A program made the position numbers and the translations under genes. A stretch of DNA of 64,000 bases, taken from Paracidovorax konjaci (lineage in GTDB: Bacteria; Pseudomonadota; Gammaproteobacteria; Burkholderiales; Burkholderiaceae_C). Of the stretch, positions 47,313 through 58,038 are shown one piece after another. The notes under the pieces were generated by a model. It worked only from the letters and a program-made list of their open reading frames with translations, was not told the DNA's origin and made no database searches. Where the stretch lies: NCBI RefSeq assembly GCF_900112675.1, contig NZ_FOMQ01000010.1, positions 1 to 64,000 on the forward strand, read 5' to 3'. Position 1 is the first letter of the stretch; each line of letters starts with the position of its first letter.

Positions 47313-48487
47313 AACAGCGCCTTACCGTTCTTGGCTCCACGGGTTCCATAGGAACCAATACCCTGGATGTCGTAGCCCGCCATCCGGATCGCTATGAAGT
47401 GTTCGCACTCAGTGCGGCGACCCAGGTCGATGCGATGTGGGCGCAATGCGCACGCTTCCGGCCGCGCTTTGCGGTGATGGCTGGGGAGGGGCAGGCGCGT
47501 TTGCTGCGCGAAAAGCTGCTCGCGCACGGGCTGCCCACCGAAGTGCTCGATACGCCGGACGCCCTGGAAATCATTGCCGCGCACCCTGAAGTGGACGCGG
47601 TGATGGCGGCCATCGTCGGGGCGGCGGGACTGGCCCCGTGCCTGGCGGCTGCAAAGGCTGGAAAGCGCCTGCTGCTGGCCAACAAAGAGGCGCTGGTCGT
47701 CGGTGGAGAGGTGTTCATGGCGGCGGTTCGTGACGGCGGCGCCACCTTGCTGCCCATCGATAGCGAGCATTCCGCCATCTTCCAGTGCCTGCCCGAAGAC
47801 CCATCCACATGGTCCCGGCGTGTGGACCACATCCTGCTCACCGCGTCCGGCGGACCTTTCCGCATGCGCGAGCCGGGCAGCCTGCGCGACGTGACGCCCG
47901 AACAGGCATGCGCCCATCCCAACTTTTCGATGGGGCGAAAGATTTCGGTCGATTCCGCGACCATGATGAACAAGGCGCTCGAAGTCATCGAAGCACGCTG
48001 GCTCTTCAACCTCGCCCCGGAGCAGATCCAGGTCGTCATCCATCCCCAGCAGATCATCCACTCGATGGTGCAGTTCAAGGACGCCTCCGTGCTGGCGCAG
48101 ATGGGCACGCCGGACATGCGCGTACCGATCGCCTGCGGCCTTGCCTGGCCGGAGCGCATCGACAGCGGCACTCCCAGGCTGGACTTCCGCAGCCTTGCAG
48201 CGCTGACCTTCGAAGAGGCCGATGCCGTCCGCTTCCCTGGATTGCACCTGTCCTGGCAGGCCTTGCGGGCGGCGCCCGGCACCACCGCAGTCCTCAATGC
48301 CGCCAATGAAGTGGCTGTGGCATCGTTCCTTGAGCGCCGTATCCGTTTCGATCAGATCCATCGGCTCAACCTTGCAACTTTGGAGGCGGTTTCGCCCTCC
48401 AATCCGGATTCGCTCGGCGCATTGCTCGATCTGGATGCCCAGGCGCGCTCGGTAGCACGGCACCGGGCCGAGCGGCTCGCGGCCTGA
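47309..48487 (+). CDS. dxr: 1-deoxy-D-xylulose 5-phosphate reductoisomerase
   Basis: 392 residues. NADPH site LTVLGSTGSIGTNTLDV; active-site blocks LLANKEALVVGG, LPIDSEHSAIFQC and NFSMGRKISVDSATMMNK. Second step of the MEP isoprenoid pathway, supplying uppS. The start overlaps the cdsA stop by 4 bp (ATGA). Confidence 0.98.
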   Translation: MKQRLTVLGSTGSIGTNTLDVVARHPDRYEVFALSAATQVDAMWAQCARFRPRFAVMAGEGQARLLREKLLAHGLPTEVLDTPDALEIIAAHPEVDAVMAAIVGAAGLAPCLAAAKAGKRLLLANKEALVVGGEVFMAAVRDGGATLLPIDSEHSAIFQCLPEDPSTWSRRVDHILLTASGGPFRMREPGSLRDVTPEQACAHPNFSMGRKISVDSATMMNKALEVIEARWLFNLAPEQIQVVIHPQQIIHSMVQFKDASVLAQMGTPDMRVPIACGLAWPERIDSGTPRLDFRSLAALTFEEADAVRFPGLHLSWQALRAAPGTTAVLNAANEVAVASFLERRIRFDQIHRLNLATLEAVSPSNPDSLGALLDLDAQARSVARHRAERLAA

Positions 48488-48521
48488 GTTCGCGCCATCT
48501 CCACCGCACGGGAGTGCAACC

Positions 48522-49889
48522 ATGCTTCTCACGATCGTCGCCTTCATCGTTGCCCTCGGCTTGCTCATCGCGGTGCATGAATACGGCCATTACCGCGTCG
48601 CCGTGGCGTGCGGCGTCAAGGTGCTGCGCTTCTCGGTAGGCTTCGGCAAGCCGCTGTTGCGTTGGCAGCCGCAGGGCTCGCCGACGGAATTCGTCATCGG
48701 CGCTTTCCCCCTGGGCGGGTATGTCCGCATGCTCGACGAGCGCGAGGCTCCGGTGGATGCCGCGGAGCGTCACCTGGCTTTCAATAACCAGCCGCTGCGC
48801 TCCCGGGCCGCCATCGTTGCCGCCGGGCCGATCGCGAACCTGCTGCTGGCCATCCTTCTCTACGCGGCTGTGAACTGGCTCGGTGTGGATGAACCCAAGG
48901 CCATCCTGGCAAGCCCTGCTGTGGGGTCCGTGGCCCATCAGGCAGGGCTTCGCGGGGGCGAACTCGTGACAGCGGCCGCTATGGGTGCCGAGGAGCCGGA
49001 GCCCGTGCGCTCTTTCGAGGATCTGCGTTGGACGCTCACGCGGGGGGCGCTCGACAACCAGGACGTCCGTCTGGAGGTCGAGACCACGCCGGGAGGCGGG
49101 CGCCGCGAACTGGTGCTCGCACTCCATGATTTCGATGCGCGGGAAGCCGATGCGCAGCTGTTCCGCAAGATCGGCGTGATCGGTCCCTGGACGAAACCTG
49201 TCATTGGCGAAGTCGTTGCCGGGGGAGCCGCGCAGCGCTCGGGACTGCGCGAGGGCGATACGGTCTTGCAGGTGGGGGCGACTCCGGTGGTGGACGGACA
49301 GCAACTGCGTGAACTGATCCGTGCATCGGTGCGCGATGGTGCACCGCTGCCGCAGGTCTGGCGGATCGTCCGTGCGGGACAGTCCCTTGACCTTCAGGTC
49401 ACGCCGGACGTGGTGCGCCAGGACGGTGCGGCGCCCGCGGGGCGGGTGGGTGCCTATGTGGGGGCCCTGCCTGCGATGATCACGGTCCGGTACGGCCCCA
49501 TCGAAGGGTTGTGGAACGGCGTGGTCAGGACCTGGGAGGTCTCGGCACTGACGCTGCGCATGATGGGACGGATGGTCGTGGGCGAAGCGTCTCTCAAGAA
49601 TCTGAGCGGGCCGCTGACCATCGCCGACTACGCGGGCCGTTCGGCCAGCCTCGGATTCACGCAGTACCTGGTGTTCCTGGCGCTGATCAGCGTGAGCCTC
49701 GGGGTCTTGAACCTGCTTCCGTTGCCGGTCCTCGATGGCGGGCACCTGATGTATTATCTTTGGGAAGGCGTGACCGGCAAGGGCGTGTCCGATGCCTGGA
49801 TGGAGCGGCTGCAAAGGGGTGGCGTCGCATTGCTCCTTGTGATGATGTCCATCGCCCTCTTCAACGATGTCACCCGGCTTTTTGGCTAA
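48522..49889 (+). CDS. rseP: Site-2 protease RseP
   Basis: 455 residues. Zinc motif HEYGH at residues 19-23 in the first membrane helix, FPLGGYVRMLDE after it, two PDZ-like regions in the centre, and the second active-site segment LNLLPLPVLDGGHL near the C-terminus. Cleaves the anti-sigma factor RseA in the sigma-E envelope-stress response. Confidence 0.97.
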   Translation: MLLTIVAFIVALGLLIAVHEYGHYRVAVACGVKVLRFSVGFGKPLLRWQPQGSPTEFVIGAFPLGGYVRMLDEREAPVDAAERHLAFNNQPLRSRAAIVAAGPIANLLLAILLYAAVNWLGVDEPKAILASPAVGSVAHQAGLRGGELVTAAAMGAEEPEPVRSFEDLRWTLTRGALDNQDVRLEVETTPGGGRRELVLALHDFDAREADAQLFRKIGVIGPWTKPVIGEVVAGGAAQRSGLREGDTVLQVGATPVVDGQQLRELIRASVRDGAPLPQVWRIVRAGQSLDLQVTPDVVRQDGAAPAGRVGAYVGALPAMITVRYGPIEGLWNGVVRTWEVSALTLRMMGRMVVGEASLKNLSGPLTIADYAGRSASLGFTQYLVFLALISVSLGVLNLLPLPVLDGGHLMYYLWEGVTGKGVSDAWMERLQRGGVALLLVMMSIALFNDVTRLFG

Positions 49890-49931
49890 CCTTTCGCCGC
49901 ATGAATTCGCCATGACGGCATCAGTTCACTC

Positions 49932-52229
49932 ATGAAAAAACACATCAATCGCCTGGGCGTGCGTACGGCATGCGCCGTGGCCGCCATGGTTTTCGTCGCG
50001 CAGGCGGCCTGGGCCCTTGAGCCGTTCAAGGTCCAGGACATCCGGGTGGAAGGTCTGCAACGGGTTGAGCCGGGCACCGTATTCGCTTCCATGCCCCTCA
50101 GGGTGGGTGATGACTACAACGACGAAAAGGGCGCTGCGGCCATCCGCTCGCTTTTCGCGTTGGGCCTGTTCAAGGACGTACGGCTGGAAGCCAATGGCAA
50201 TGTGCTCGTGGTGGTCGTGGAAGAACGCCCCACCATTGCCGATGTCGACTTTGCCGGTACGCGCGAGTTCGACAAGGACACCCTCAAGAAGGCCATGCGC
50301 GATGTCGGCCTGACCGAAGGCCGCCCTTACGACAAGGCGTTGACCGATCGGGCCGAGCAGGAACTCAAGCGCCAATACATCAACAAGAGCCTGTACGGCG
50401 CCGAGGTCGTGACCACGGTCACGCCCATCGAGCGCAATCGCGTCAATCTCACCTTCACGGTGACCGAAGGCGATCCCGCGAAGATCAAGGAAATCCACGT
50501 CGTGGGTGCGAAGGCATTCAGCGAGTCCACGCTCAAGGGCCTCTTCGACCAGGACACTGGCGGCTGGTTGAGCTGGTACACCAAGTCCGACCGCTATTCG
50601 CGCACCAAGCTCAACGCGGATCTGGAAACGCTGCGGTCCTACTACCTTGCCCGCGGCTATCTCGAATTCCGGATCGACTCCACGCAGGTCGCGATCTCCC
50701 CAGACAAGCAGGACATCACCATCACGGTGAACATCACGGAAGGCGAGCGCTACGTGGTGTCCGGGGTCAAGCTGGAAGGCAACTACCTTGAGCGGGACGA
50801 TGAATTCAAGTCGCTCATCACCATCCAGGCCGGCGAGCCTTACAACGCGGACAAGGTGACGGAAACCACCAAGGCGTTCACGGACCATTTCGGTAATTTC
50901 GGCTTTGCCTTTGCCCGCGTCGAGGCCGTGCCTGAGATCGACCGCGAGAGCAATCGCGTGGCACTCGTGCTGCGTGCCGAGCCTTCGCGCCGCGCCTATG
51001 TGCGCCGCATTGCCGTGAGCGGCAACAACCGCACGCGCGATGAAGTCATCCGCCGTGAATTCCGCCAGTACGAGGCATCCTGGTACGACGGAGACAAGAT
51101 CCGCCTCTCCCGTGACCGGGTAGACCGCCTTGGATACTTCACCGAGGTGAATGTCGAGACGCAGGAAGTCGCGGGCTCTCCGGACCAGGTGGATCTGGTG
51201 GTGAACGTGGCCGAAAAGCCCACGGGCTCCCTGCAGCTGGGTGCCGGCTTCTCCAGCGCGGAAAAGGTCTCGGTTTCCTTCAGCATCAAGCAGGAAAACG
51301 TCTTCGGCTCGGGCAACTACCTGGGCGTCGATGTGAATACCAGCAAGTACCGCCGCACGCTGGTGTTCAGCACGACGAATCCGTATTTCACGCAGGACGG
51401 CATCTCGCGCACGCTCGACGTCTACTACCGCACGGACAAGCCGTACGAAGACCAGGGCGGCAATTACGAGTTGATCACGGCGGGCACCAGCGTCCGTTTC
51501 GGTATCCCGTTCAGCGAAACGGATACGGTGTTCTTCGGCGGTGGCCTGGAGCAGACGCGCATCAAGCTGGGTACCAACATTCCGTCGGCCTACCTGTCGT
51601 ATGCGACCACCTATGGCGCCAGCAGCACTGCCATTCCCCTCACGATCGGCTGGTCGCGCGATGACCGCGACAGCGCGCTGGCTCCCAATTCCGGCCGGTA
51701 CCAGCGGTTGAACTCCGATTGGTCGGTGGCTGGCGATGCGCGTTACGTGCGGGCCAACTACCAGTTCCAGCAGTACGTGCCGCTGAACAAGAAATTCACC
51801 GTGGCATTCAATTCCGAACTCGGTTGGGGCAAGGGCCTGAATGGCCGGCCGTTCCCGGTGTTCAAGAACTTCTATTCGGGCGGCCTCGGTTCGGTCCGCG
51901 GCTTCGACCAGGGAACGCTGGGCCCGCGCGATGTCACGGGCGCATCGCTGGGTGGACCGAAGAAGGTCACCCTCAATGCGGAACTCATCGCGCCGTTCCC
52001 GGGTGCGGGCAACGACCGCACGCTGCGTGTGTTCACGTTCGTGGACGCAGGCAACGTATACGGCGAAGACGAGAAAGTGACCCTCAGCGACATGCGTGTC
52101 TCTGCCGGTCTCGGCTTGAGCTGGATCTCCCCGCTCGGCCCGCTTCGCCTCGCTTTTGCGCAACCGGTGCGCAAGTTCGCCGGCGATAGAATCCAGAAAC
52201 TGCAATTCCAGATCGGAACGTCTTTCTAA
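49932..52229 (+). CDS. bamA: Outer-membrane protein assembly factor BamA
   Basis: 765 residues. Signal peptide ending AAWA before LEPFKVQDIRVEG. Five POTRA repeats to about residue 420, then the beta-barrel with the VRGF lid motif in GLGSVRGFDQGTLGP and a C-terminal Phe (FQIGTSF) as an outer-membrane signal. Core of the BAM complex. Confidence 0.98.
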   Translation: MKKHINRLGVRTACAVAAMVFVAQAAWALEPFKVQDIRVEGLQRVEPGTVFASMPLRVGDDYNDEKGAAAIRSLFALGLFKDVRLEANGNVLVVVVEERPTIADVDFAGTREFDKDTLKKAMRDVGLTEGRPYDKALTDRAEQELKRQYINKSLYGAEVVTTVTPIERNRVNLTFTVTEGDPAKIKEIHVVGAKAFSESTLKGLFDQDTGGWLSWYTKSDRYSRTKLNADLETLRSYYLARGYLEFRIDSTQVAISPDKQDITITVNITEGERYVVSGVKLEGNYLERDDEFKSLITIQAGEPYNADKVTETTKAFTDHFGNFGFAFARVEAVPEIDRESNRVALVLRAEPSRRAYVRRIAVSGNNRTRDEVIRREFRQYEASWYDGDKIRLSRDRVDRLGYFTEVNVETQEVAGSPDQVDLVVNVAEKPTGSLQLGAGFSSAEKVSVSFSIKQENVFGSGNYLGVDVNTSKYRRTLVFSTTNPYFTQDGISRTLDVYYRTDKPYEDQGGNYELITAGTSVRFGIPFSETDTVFFGGGLEQTRIKLGTNIPSAYLSYATTYGASSTAIPLTIGWSRDDRDSALAPNSGRYQRLNSDWSVAGDARYVRANYQFQQYVPLNKKFTVAFNSELGWGKGLNGRPFPVFKNFYSGGLGSVRGFDQGTLGPRDVTGASLGGPKKVTLNAELIAPFPGAGNDRTLRVFTFVDAGNVYGEDEKVTLSDMRVSAGLGLSWISPLGPLRLAFAQPVRKFAGDRIQKLQFQIGTSF

Positions 52230-52750
52230 TGAAATCCCTTTCCCGCCATATTCCCCTGGTCCTTCTGCTCGGCACGCTCGGCGCTGCCGTGCCTGCGCAG
52301 GCACAGGAGTTCAAGGCCGGCTTCGTGAGTACCGACCGCATCTTCCGCGAAGCCAGCACGGCCAAGGCCGCGCAAGCCAAGCTGGAGCAAGAATTCGCCA
52401 AGCGCGAGAAGGACCTTGTCGATCAAGGCAACTCGCTCAAATCGGCTACCGAGAAATTCGAGCGCGAGGCACCGACGATGGCGGAAAGCCAGCGCGCGAC
52501 CCGCCAGCGCCAGCTGTCGGAGCAAGACCGGGACTTCCAGCGCAAGCGCCGTGAATTCCAGGACGATCTGGCCGCCCGCAAGAACGAAGAGCTGGGCCAG
52601 GTGCTCGAGCGCGCCAACAAGGCAGTCAAGCAGGTGGCAGAAGCCGAGAAGTACGACGTGATCCTGCAAGAGGCCGTCTACATCAACCCTAAGCACGACA
52701 TCACCGAAAAGGTGATCAAGGCGCTCAATGCCGGCGCTGGCGCGAAGTGA
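52229..52750 (+). CDS. skp: OmpH/Skp-family periplasmic chaperone
   Basis: 173 residues. Signal peptide through AAVPAQAQ, then FKAGFVSTDRIFREAS and a long charged coiled-coil region (LEQEFAKREKDLVDQGNSLK), ending VIKALNAGAGAK. Forms a trimer that holds unfolded outer-membrane proteins for BamA; its ATG overlaps the bamA stop by one base. Confidence 0.95.
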   Translation: MKSLSRHIPLVLLLGTLGAAVPAQAQEFKAGFVSTDRIFREASTAKAAQAKLEQEFAKREKDLVDQGNSLKSATEKFEREAPTMAESQRATRQRQLSEQDRDFQRKRREFQDDLAARKNEELGQVLERANKAVKQVAEAEKYDVILQEAVYINPKHDITEKVIKALNAGAGAK

Positions 52751-52789
52751 TCGCAACCGCTGCGGCCTGGTTCGCACGGGGCGCCCCAC

Positions 52790-53791
52790 GTGAGTCTGCG
52801 TCTTGGGCAGATTGTTGAGGCGCTGGGCGGAACGATCGAAGGAGGCGACAGCAATGTCGAGGTTCGCCGCATCGCACCGCTCGACTCTGCAGAGCCGGGT
52901 GACCTGGCTTTTCTGAGCAACCCGCGCTACCAGCAACAACTGGCCGCCTCCCGGGCGGCCTGTGTCATTGTGGCTCCCGCATCGCGCGAGGCCGCCTTGG
53001 CGCGGGGCGCGTGCATCGTGGCGGACGACCCGTATGCCTACTTCGCACGGGTGACCCAGCTCTGGAAACGGCACCAAGGCCGTGGCGCGGTCGCGGGCGT
53101 GCATCCGTCCGCCGTGGTGGACCCCCTGGCTTGCGTCGATCCCACCGCAACCGTCGGTCCTTTGTGTGTCGTGGAGCGTGGCGCGCACATCGGTGCGGGC
53201 ACCGTCCTCAAGTCCCGGGTGACCGTGGGCGAAGACTGCCGCATCGGAGAGCGCTGCCTGCTGCACCCAGGTGTCGTGATCGGTGCCGATGGATTCGGAT
53301 TTGCCCACCAGGGTGGCGAGTGGGTCAAGATCGAGCAACTGGGTGCCGTGCGCATCGGTGACGATGTCGAGATCGGCGCGAACACCTGCATCGACCGCGG
53401 CGCGCTGGACGACACCGTCATCGAAGACGGCGCCAAGCTCGACAACCTCATCCAGATCGCCCACAACGTGCGGATCGGGCGCCACACGGCCATGGCCGGC
53501 TGCACCGGCGTGGCGGGCAGCACGCGCATCGGTGCGCATTGCACGATCGGTGGCGCGGCGATCATCGTCGGTCACATCGACATCGCAGACCGCGTGAATG
53601 TGTCCGCCGGGACCGTCATCTCGCGCTCCATCTCACGCCCAGGCACTTACACCGGGGTGTTTCCCTTCGACGAGAATGCGAAGTGGGAAAAGAACGCGGC
53701 CACGCTCAAGCAGCTCCATGCGCTGCGGGCACGCATCAAGGCCCTCGAAGAACACATACGAAAAAACGGTCAGACCGCTCAATTCCAATGA
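52790..53791 (+). CDS. lpxD: UDP-3-O-(3-hydroxyacyl)glucosamine N-acyltransferase
   Basis: 333 residues, GTG start. N-terminal uridine-binding domain, then left-handed beta-helix hexapeptides. [20 protein letters not shown] and the catalytic-His region [16 protein letters not shown] are diagnostic. Third step of lipid A synthesis. Confidence 0.97.
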   Translation: MSLRLGQIVEALGGTIEGGDSNVEVRRIAPLDSAEPGDLAFLSNPRYQQQLAASRAACVIVAPASREAALARGACIVADDPYAYFARVTQLWKRHQGRGAVAGVHPSAVVDPLACVDPTATVGPLCVVERGAHIGAGTVLKSRVTVGEDCRIGERCLLHPGVVIGADGFGFAHQGGEWVKIEQLGAVRIGDDVEIGANTCIDRGALDDTVIEDGAKLDNLIQIAHNVRIGRHTAMAGCTGVAGSTRIGAHCTIGGAAIIVGHIDIADRVNVSAGTVISRSISRPGTYTGVFPFDENAKWEKNAATLKQLHALRARIKALEEHIRKNGQTAQFQ

Positions 53792-54228
53792 TGGACATCC
53801 ACCAAATTCTCAAGCTTTTGCCGCACCGCTATCCCTTCCTGCTGGTGGACCGCGTTGTTGAACTCGAACGCGGTCAGCGCATCCAGGCGCTCAAGAACGT
53901 TTCGATCAACGAGCCCTTTTTCACCGGGCATTTCCCGAGCCGGCCCGTGATGCCGGGGGTGCTGATGCTCGAAGCGCTCGCGCAGGCGGCGGGCCTGCTG
54001 TCCTTCGACATGATGGGCGAGGCGCCCGGCGACGACAAGGTGTTCTACTTCGTCGGCATCGACGGCGCGCGCTTCAAGCGTCCCGTGGAGCCGGGCGATC
54101 AACTGATCCTCGACGTGCGGCTCGACCGCATCAAGGGCGGCATCTACAAGTTCGTGGGCGTGGCCCGCGTCGGCGACAACGTGGCCTGCGAGGCCGAGAT
54201 CATGTGCACCATGCGCACGGTGGCCTGA
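53788..54228 (+). CDS. fabZ: 3-hydroxyacyl-ACP dehydratase FabZ
   Basis: 146 residues. [13 protein letters not shown], and the active-site helix with [20 protein letters not shown] (catalytic His and Glu). Fatty-acid elongation. Two adjacent ATG codons; the first overlaps the lpxD stop. Confidence 0.98.
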   Translation: MMDIHQILKLLPHRYPFLLVDRVVELERGQRIQALKNVSINEPFFTGHFPSRPVMPGVLMLEALAQAAGLLSFDMMGEAPGDDKVFYFVGIDGARFKRPVEPGDQLILDVRLDRIKGGIYKFVGVARVGDNVACEAEIMCTMRTVA

Positions 54229-54278
54229 GTGCCACGCGGGGCGCAGCAGAACAGGGCAACACGGCGGGACGGCAGGCG

Positions 54279-55094
54279 ATGACGACGACCATCCATACGG
54301 CGGCCAGCGGGGGTATCCATGCCACCGCCATCGTGGCATCGGGTGCGCAGATCGACACCACGGTCACCATCGGGCCCTATTCGGTCATCGGGCCGGGAGT
54401 CACCATCGGGGCGGGCACCACGGTGGGGCCGCACTGCGTGATCGAGGGTTTGACCTCCATCGGCCGCGACAACCGTATCTTCCAGTTCACTTCGCTGGGC
54501 GCCGCACCGCAGGACAAGAAGTACGCGGGCGAACCCACGCGGCTCGAGATAGGCGATCGCAACACGGTCCGGGAGTTCTGCACGTTCAACACGGGAACCG
54601 TCCAGGACCGCGGTGTGACTTCCATCGGCGATGACAACTGGATCATGGCCTATGTGCACATTGCGCACGACTGCCAGGTGGGCAACCAGACCATTCTGGC
54701 CAACAACGCCACGCTGGCGGGCCATGTGCATGTGGGCGATCTCGCGATCATCGGGGGCCTCACGGGCATTCACCAGTTCACCAAGGTCGGTGCGCATGCG
54801 ATGGCGGGATTCGCGAGCCACATCTCGCAGGACGTGCCTCCTTTCATGATGGTGGACGGCAACCCGCTGGCCGTTCGAGGCCTCAACCTCGAAGGGCTGC
54901 GGCGCCGTGGGTTTTCTGCCCAGCGCATCGCGGCGCTCAAGCAGGCCCACCGGCTGCTGTACCGCCAGGGCCTGACCCTGGAAGCCGCGCGCGCGGAGAT
55001 CGGGACCCTGCCCGAGGCCCATCCCGAAGCTGCTGCGGACATTGCGCTGCTGCTCGATTTCATTGCCTCTTCCACCCGCGGGCTGGCCCGCTGA
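54279..55094 (+). CDS. lpxA: UDP-N-acetylglucosamine acyltransferase
   Basis: 271 residues. Hexapeptide repeats from [14 protein letters not shown], active-site region [30 protein letters not shown] and the C-terminal helical block. An N-terminal extension of about 8 residues is present against the usual ~262. First step of lipid A synthesis. Confidence 0.97.
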   Translation: MTTTIHTAASGGIHATAIVASGAQIDTTVTIGPYSVIGPGVTIGAGTTVGPHCVIEGLTSIGRDNRIFQFTSLGAAPQDKKYAGEPTRLEIGDRNTVREFCTFNTGTVQDRGVTSIGDDNWIMAYVHIAHDCQVGNQTILANNATLAGHVHVGDLAIIGGLTGIHQFTKVGAHAMAGFASHISQDVPPFMMVDGNPLAVRGLNLEGLRRRGFSAQRIAALKQAHRLLYRQGLTLEAARAEIGTLPEAHPEAAADIALLLDFIASSTRGLAR

Positions 55095-55101
55095 ACCGAC
55101 C

Positions 55102-56298
55102 ATGGCGGGGCAACCGAATCACGGGCGCGTGGCCGCGCCGCAGCAGGCACGACCCTCACCCCGTATCGCCATGGTGGCCGGGGAGACCTCCGGCGACCTG
55201 CTGGCTGGCCTGTTGATCGACGGCCTGCAGGAGCGCTGGCCGGGCGTGCAGGGAGCAGGCATCGGTGGGCCGCAGATGCAGCGGCGCGGCTTCGATGCGT
55301 GGTGGCCCAGCGAGCGGCTGGCCGTGCACGGGTACAGCGTTGAACTGGTCCGCAAGCTCTGGGGCATCTTCCGCATCCGGCAGCAGCTGCGAAAGCGGCT
55401 GCTGGCCGATCGTCCCGATGTGTTCATCGGCGTGGACGCGCCCGATTTCAATCTGGGGCTGGAATCCGATCTGCGTGCGGCCGGTATTCGCACGGTCCAT
55501 TTCGTCTGCCCGTCCGTCTGGGCGTGGCGTGCCGAGCGCCTGGAAAAGATCCGGCGCAGCGCCGATCATGTGCTCTGCATTTTTCCATTCGAGCCAGCGC
55601 TGCTCGCCAGCCATGGCATCGCGGCCACCTATGTCGGCCATCCGCTGGCCAATGTCATCCCCATGGCGCCGGACCGCACGTCTGCGCGGGTGCAACTCGG
55701 GTTCTCTGCGGACGACGAGGTGCTGGCGATCCTGCCGGGAAGCCGCTCCGCCGAGATTGCCTACATCGCACGGCCGTTCTTCCAGGCCGCCGCGCTGATC
55801 CGCAAGGCCCGCCCGGGCATTCGCATGGTGGTGCCTGCCGTACCGGCGCTCCAGGCGCGCGTCGAAGCTGCCGTGCGCGAGGCCGGACTGCAGGACGCGG
55901 TCAAGGTGGTCGCGGGGCAGTCGCATGCGGCGTTGGCGGCCTGCGACTGCACGCTTATCGCCAGCGGAACGGCGACCCTGGAAGCCGCGCTCTTCAAGCG
56001 GCCGATGGTGATCGCGTACCACATGCACCCCATCAGCTGGCGACTGATGCAGCGCAAGCAACTGCAGCCCTGGGTGGGCCTGCCCAACATCCTCTGCGGA
56101 GAGTTCGTCGTGCCCGAACTGATCCAGGATGCCGCCACCCCCGAAGCCCTGGCGAAGGCGGTACTGCAGTGGCTTGATGCTCCTCCCGCGGTGCGCGGTG
56201 CGCTGGAGCAGCGATTCACTGCGCTCCACGAAGAACTGCGCCGGGATACCCCGCGATTGGCTGCCGATGCGATCCAGAAAATCCTTGCCCAAGGCTGA
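55102..56298 (+). CDS. lpxB: Lipid-A-disaccharide synthase
   Basis: 398 residues. [59 protein letters not shown] and the end block [20 protein letters not shown] are all LpxB marks. Joins the two lipid A precursors. Confidence 0.97.
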   Translation: MAGQPNHGRVAAPQQARPSPRIAMVAGETSGDLLAGLLIDGLQERWPGVQGAGIGGPQMQRRGFDAWWPSERLAVHGYSVELVRKLWGIFRIRQQLRKRLLADRPDVFIGVDAPDFNLGLESDLRAAGIRTVHFVCPSVWAWRAERLEKIRRSADHVLCIFPFEPALLASHGIAATYVGHPLANVIPMAPDRTSARVQLGFSADDEVLAILPGSRSAEIAYIARPFFQAAALIRKARPGIRMVVPAVPALQARVEAAVREAGLQDAVKVVAGQSHAALAACDCTLIASGTATLEAALFKRPMVIAYHMHPISWRLMQRKQLQPWVGLPNILCGEFVVPELIQDAATPEALAKAVLQWLDAPPAVRGALEQRFTALHEELRRDTPRLAADAIQKILAQG

Positions 56299-56989
56299 CC
56301 AGGCCCATCTCCCCTGGCATCCGCCAGGCCTCCTCGCCGGAGTGGACGAAGCGGGCCGTGGGCCGTTGGCCGGGCCGGTGGTCGCGGCCGCCGTGATCCT
56401 GGACGATCTGCAGCCGATCGAAGGCCTGGCCGACTCCAAGACGCTGTCTGCGGCGCGCCGAGAAGCGCTGTTCGACGAGATCCGCGCCAAGGCGCTGTGC
56501 TGCAGCGTGGCCGAGGCCAGCGTCGATGAGATCGATGCGCTGAACATCCTGCAGGCGACGATGCTGGCGATGCGCCGCGCCGTGCTCGGCCTGCGGCTCA
56601 AGCCGGTCCGGGTGCTGGTCGATGGCAACCGGCTGCCTGCCCTCGACGTGCCGGCCGAGGCCATCGTGAAGGGCGACGCATTGGTCCAGTCGATCTCCGC
56701 GGCCTCCATCCTGGCCAAAGTGACGCGCGATCGCTGGTGCGCCCGCCTGCACGAGGCCTATCCGCACTACGGCTTCGCGTCGCACAAGGGTTATGGCACG
56801 GCGGAGCACATGGCGGCGCTCCAGGCGCATGGCGTGTGCCCTGAGCATCGCCGCTCGTTCGCCCCGGTGGCGGCCGCAGCCCGACGCGGAATGTTGTTGA
56901 ACTCCGGCGACATGGCGGCACCCGCCGCCGTGGCGGTGGGGGACCTGATGGCCGCCATGCCGCCATCCCGGGAGGGCGTGCCTGCATGA
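56267..56989 (+). CDS. rnhB: Ribonuclease HII
   Basis: 240 residues from ATG 56267, overlapping the end of lpxB by about 30 bp; TTG 56285 would also fit. Catalytic block [32 protein letters not shown], and the later Asp in DGNRLPAL. C-terminal tail of about 40 residues beyond the usual end. Removes RNA from RNA-DNA hybrids. Confidence 0.95.
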   Translation: MRSRKSLPKADQAHLPWHPPGLLAGVDEAGRGPLAGPVVAAAVILDDLQPIEGLADSKTLSAARREALFDEIRAKALCCSVAEASVDEIDALNILQATMLAMRRAVLGLRLKPVRVLVDGNRLPALDVPAEAIVKGDALVQSISAASILAKVTRDRWCARLHEAYPHYGFASHKGYGTAEHMAALQAHGVCPEHRRSFAPVAAAARRGMLLNSGDMAAPAAVAVGDLMAAMPPSREGVPA

Positions 56990-57825
56990 CGGATGAACGC
57001 TCTGCTGGTGCCGGCCTGTCGCCCGCTGCACCCACCTTCATCCAGTCGCGCGACAACGCATTCCTGAAGGATCTGCGCCGACTCGCGCACGACAGCGGAG
57101 CTTACCGGCGGCAGGGGCGCATCTGGCTGGAGGGCGACCATCTGTGCCGTGCCGCGCTCGAACGCGGCGTGCGGCCGGCCATCGGCGTCTACGCAGAATC
57201 GTACGGGGCGGCGGCCCTGGAGCAGTGGGCCGGCTTCGCTGCCAGGAATATCGTCCTGGCGGATGCCCTGTGGTCCGACGTCAGCGGGCTCGAATCCCCT
57301 GCGCGCATGGGTTTCGTGGTGCAGGCCCCCGAGGCCTGCGGCCTCGACACCGGTGCGCCCACGGTGGTGCTGGACCGCCTTCAGGATGCCGGCAATGTGG
57401 GGTCGATCCTCCGCAGCGCGTCGGCTTTCGGTTTCCGGCAGATTGCCGCGCTCAAGGGCACCGCGGCGCTCTGGAGCCCGAAGGTGCTGCGTGCCGGCAT
57501 GGGCGCGCACTTCGCCCTGCGACTCGTCGAGGGATTGGCGATCGAGGACATCGACGCACTGGAAATCCCTCTGCTGGCGACCAGCTCGCACGGCGGCGAC
57601 CTGCTGCACCGCGCCCGTCTCCCGTGGCCGTGCGGCTGGATTATGGGCCACGAAGGGCAGGGCGTTTCGGACGCGTTGCAGCAGCGTGCACGCCACCTGA
57701 TCCGCATTGCCCAGCCGGGCGGTGAAGAGTCGCTCAATGTCGGGGCGGCCGCGGCGATCTGCCTGCATGCCAGTGCCGCGCTGGTGGACGGACCATCGGA
57801 CGCTACGGGCCCGGCGATCGCCTGA
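56986..57825 (+). CDS. SpoU-family (TrmH-like) RNA 2'-O-methyltransferase
   Basis: 279 residues. The N-terminal substrate-binding part reads [19 protein letters not shown]. The SPOUT core has [20 protein letters not shown] (motif 1), [17 protein letters not shown] (motif 2) and the knot strand [20 protein letters not shown] (motif 3). The exact RNA target is unknown; it lies outside the RlmB length class. Starts within the rnhB stop (4-bp overlap). Confidence 0.92.
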   Translation: MTDERSAGAGLSPAAPTFIQSRDNAFLKDLRRLAHDSGAYRRQGRIWLEGDHLCRAALERGVRPAIGVYAESYGAAALEQWAGFAARNIVLADALWSDVSGLESPARMGFVVQAPEACGLDTGAPTVVLDRLQDAGNVGSILRSASAFGFRQIAALKGTAALWSPKVLRAGMGAHFALRLVEGLAIEDIDALEIPLLATSSHGGDLLHRARLPWPCGWIMGHEGQGVSDALQQRARHLIRIAQPGGEESLNVGAAAAICLHASAALVDGPSDATGPAIA

Positions 57826-57911
57826 TTTTCGAGGCAAGGGCGATGGTTACGCCCGGATCGGCGATCGCCCGCCCATCGGCCACCCGGGGAAGCAGATTAC
57901 GGCAGACAAGA

Positions 57912-57947
57912 AAAAAACCCCTGAATCTTGCGAATCAGGGGTTTTTA
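57912..57947. terminator. Bidirectional rho-independent terminator
   Basis: AAAAACCCCTGA ... TCAGGGGTTTTT: a stem of at least 12 bp with A- and T-runs on each side. It lies between the methyltransferase (plus) and tRNA-Thr (minus) and can end both transcripts. Confidence 0.92.
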
Positions 57948-57951
57948 TTTT

Positions 57952-58027
57952 TGGTGCCGGAGAGATGAATCGAACACCCGACCTTCTCATTACGAATGAG
58001 CTGCTCTACCGACTGAGCTACACCGGC
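57952..58027 (-). tRNA. tRNA-Thr (anticodon CGT)
   Basis: Minus strand, 76 nt with encoded CCA. Acceptor GCCGGTG/CTCCGGC (one T-T mismatch), D stem GCTC/GAGC, anticodon loop TTCGTAA (anticodon CGT, reading ACG), T arm with TTCGATT. One mismatch at the top of the anticodon stem. Confidence 0.96.
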
Positions 58028-58038
58028 GAAGACTTGAA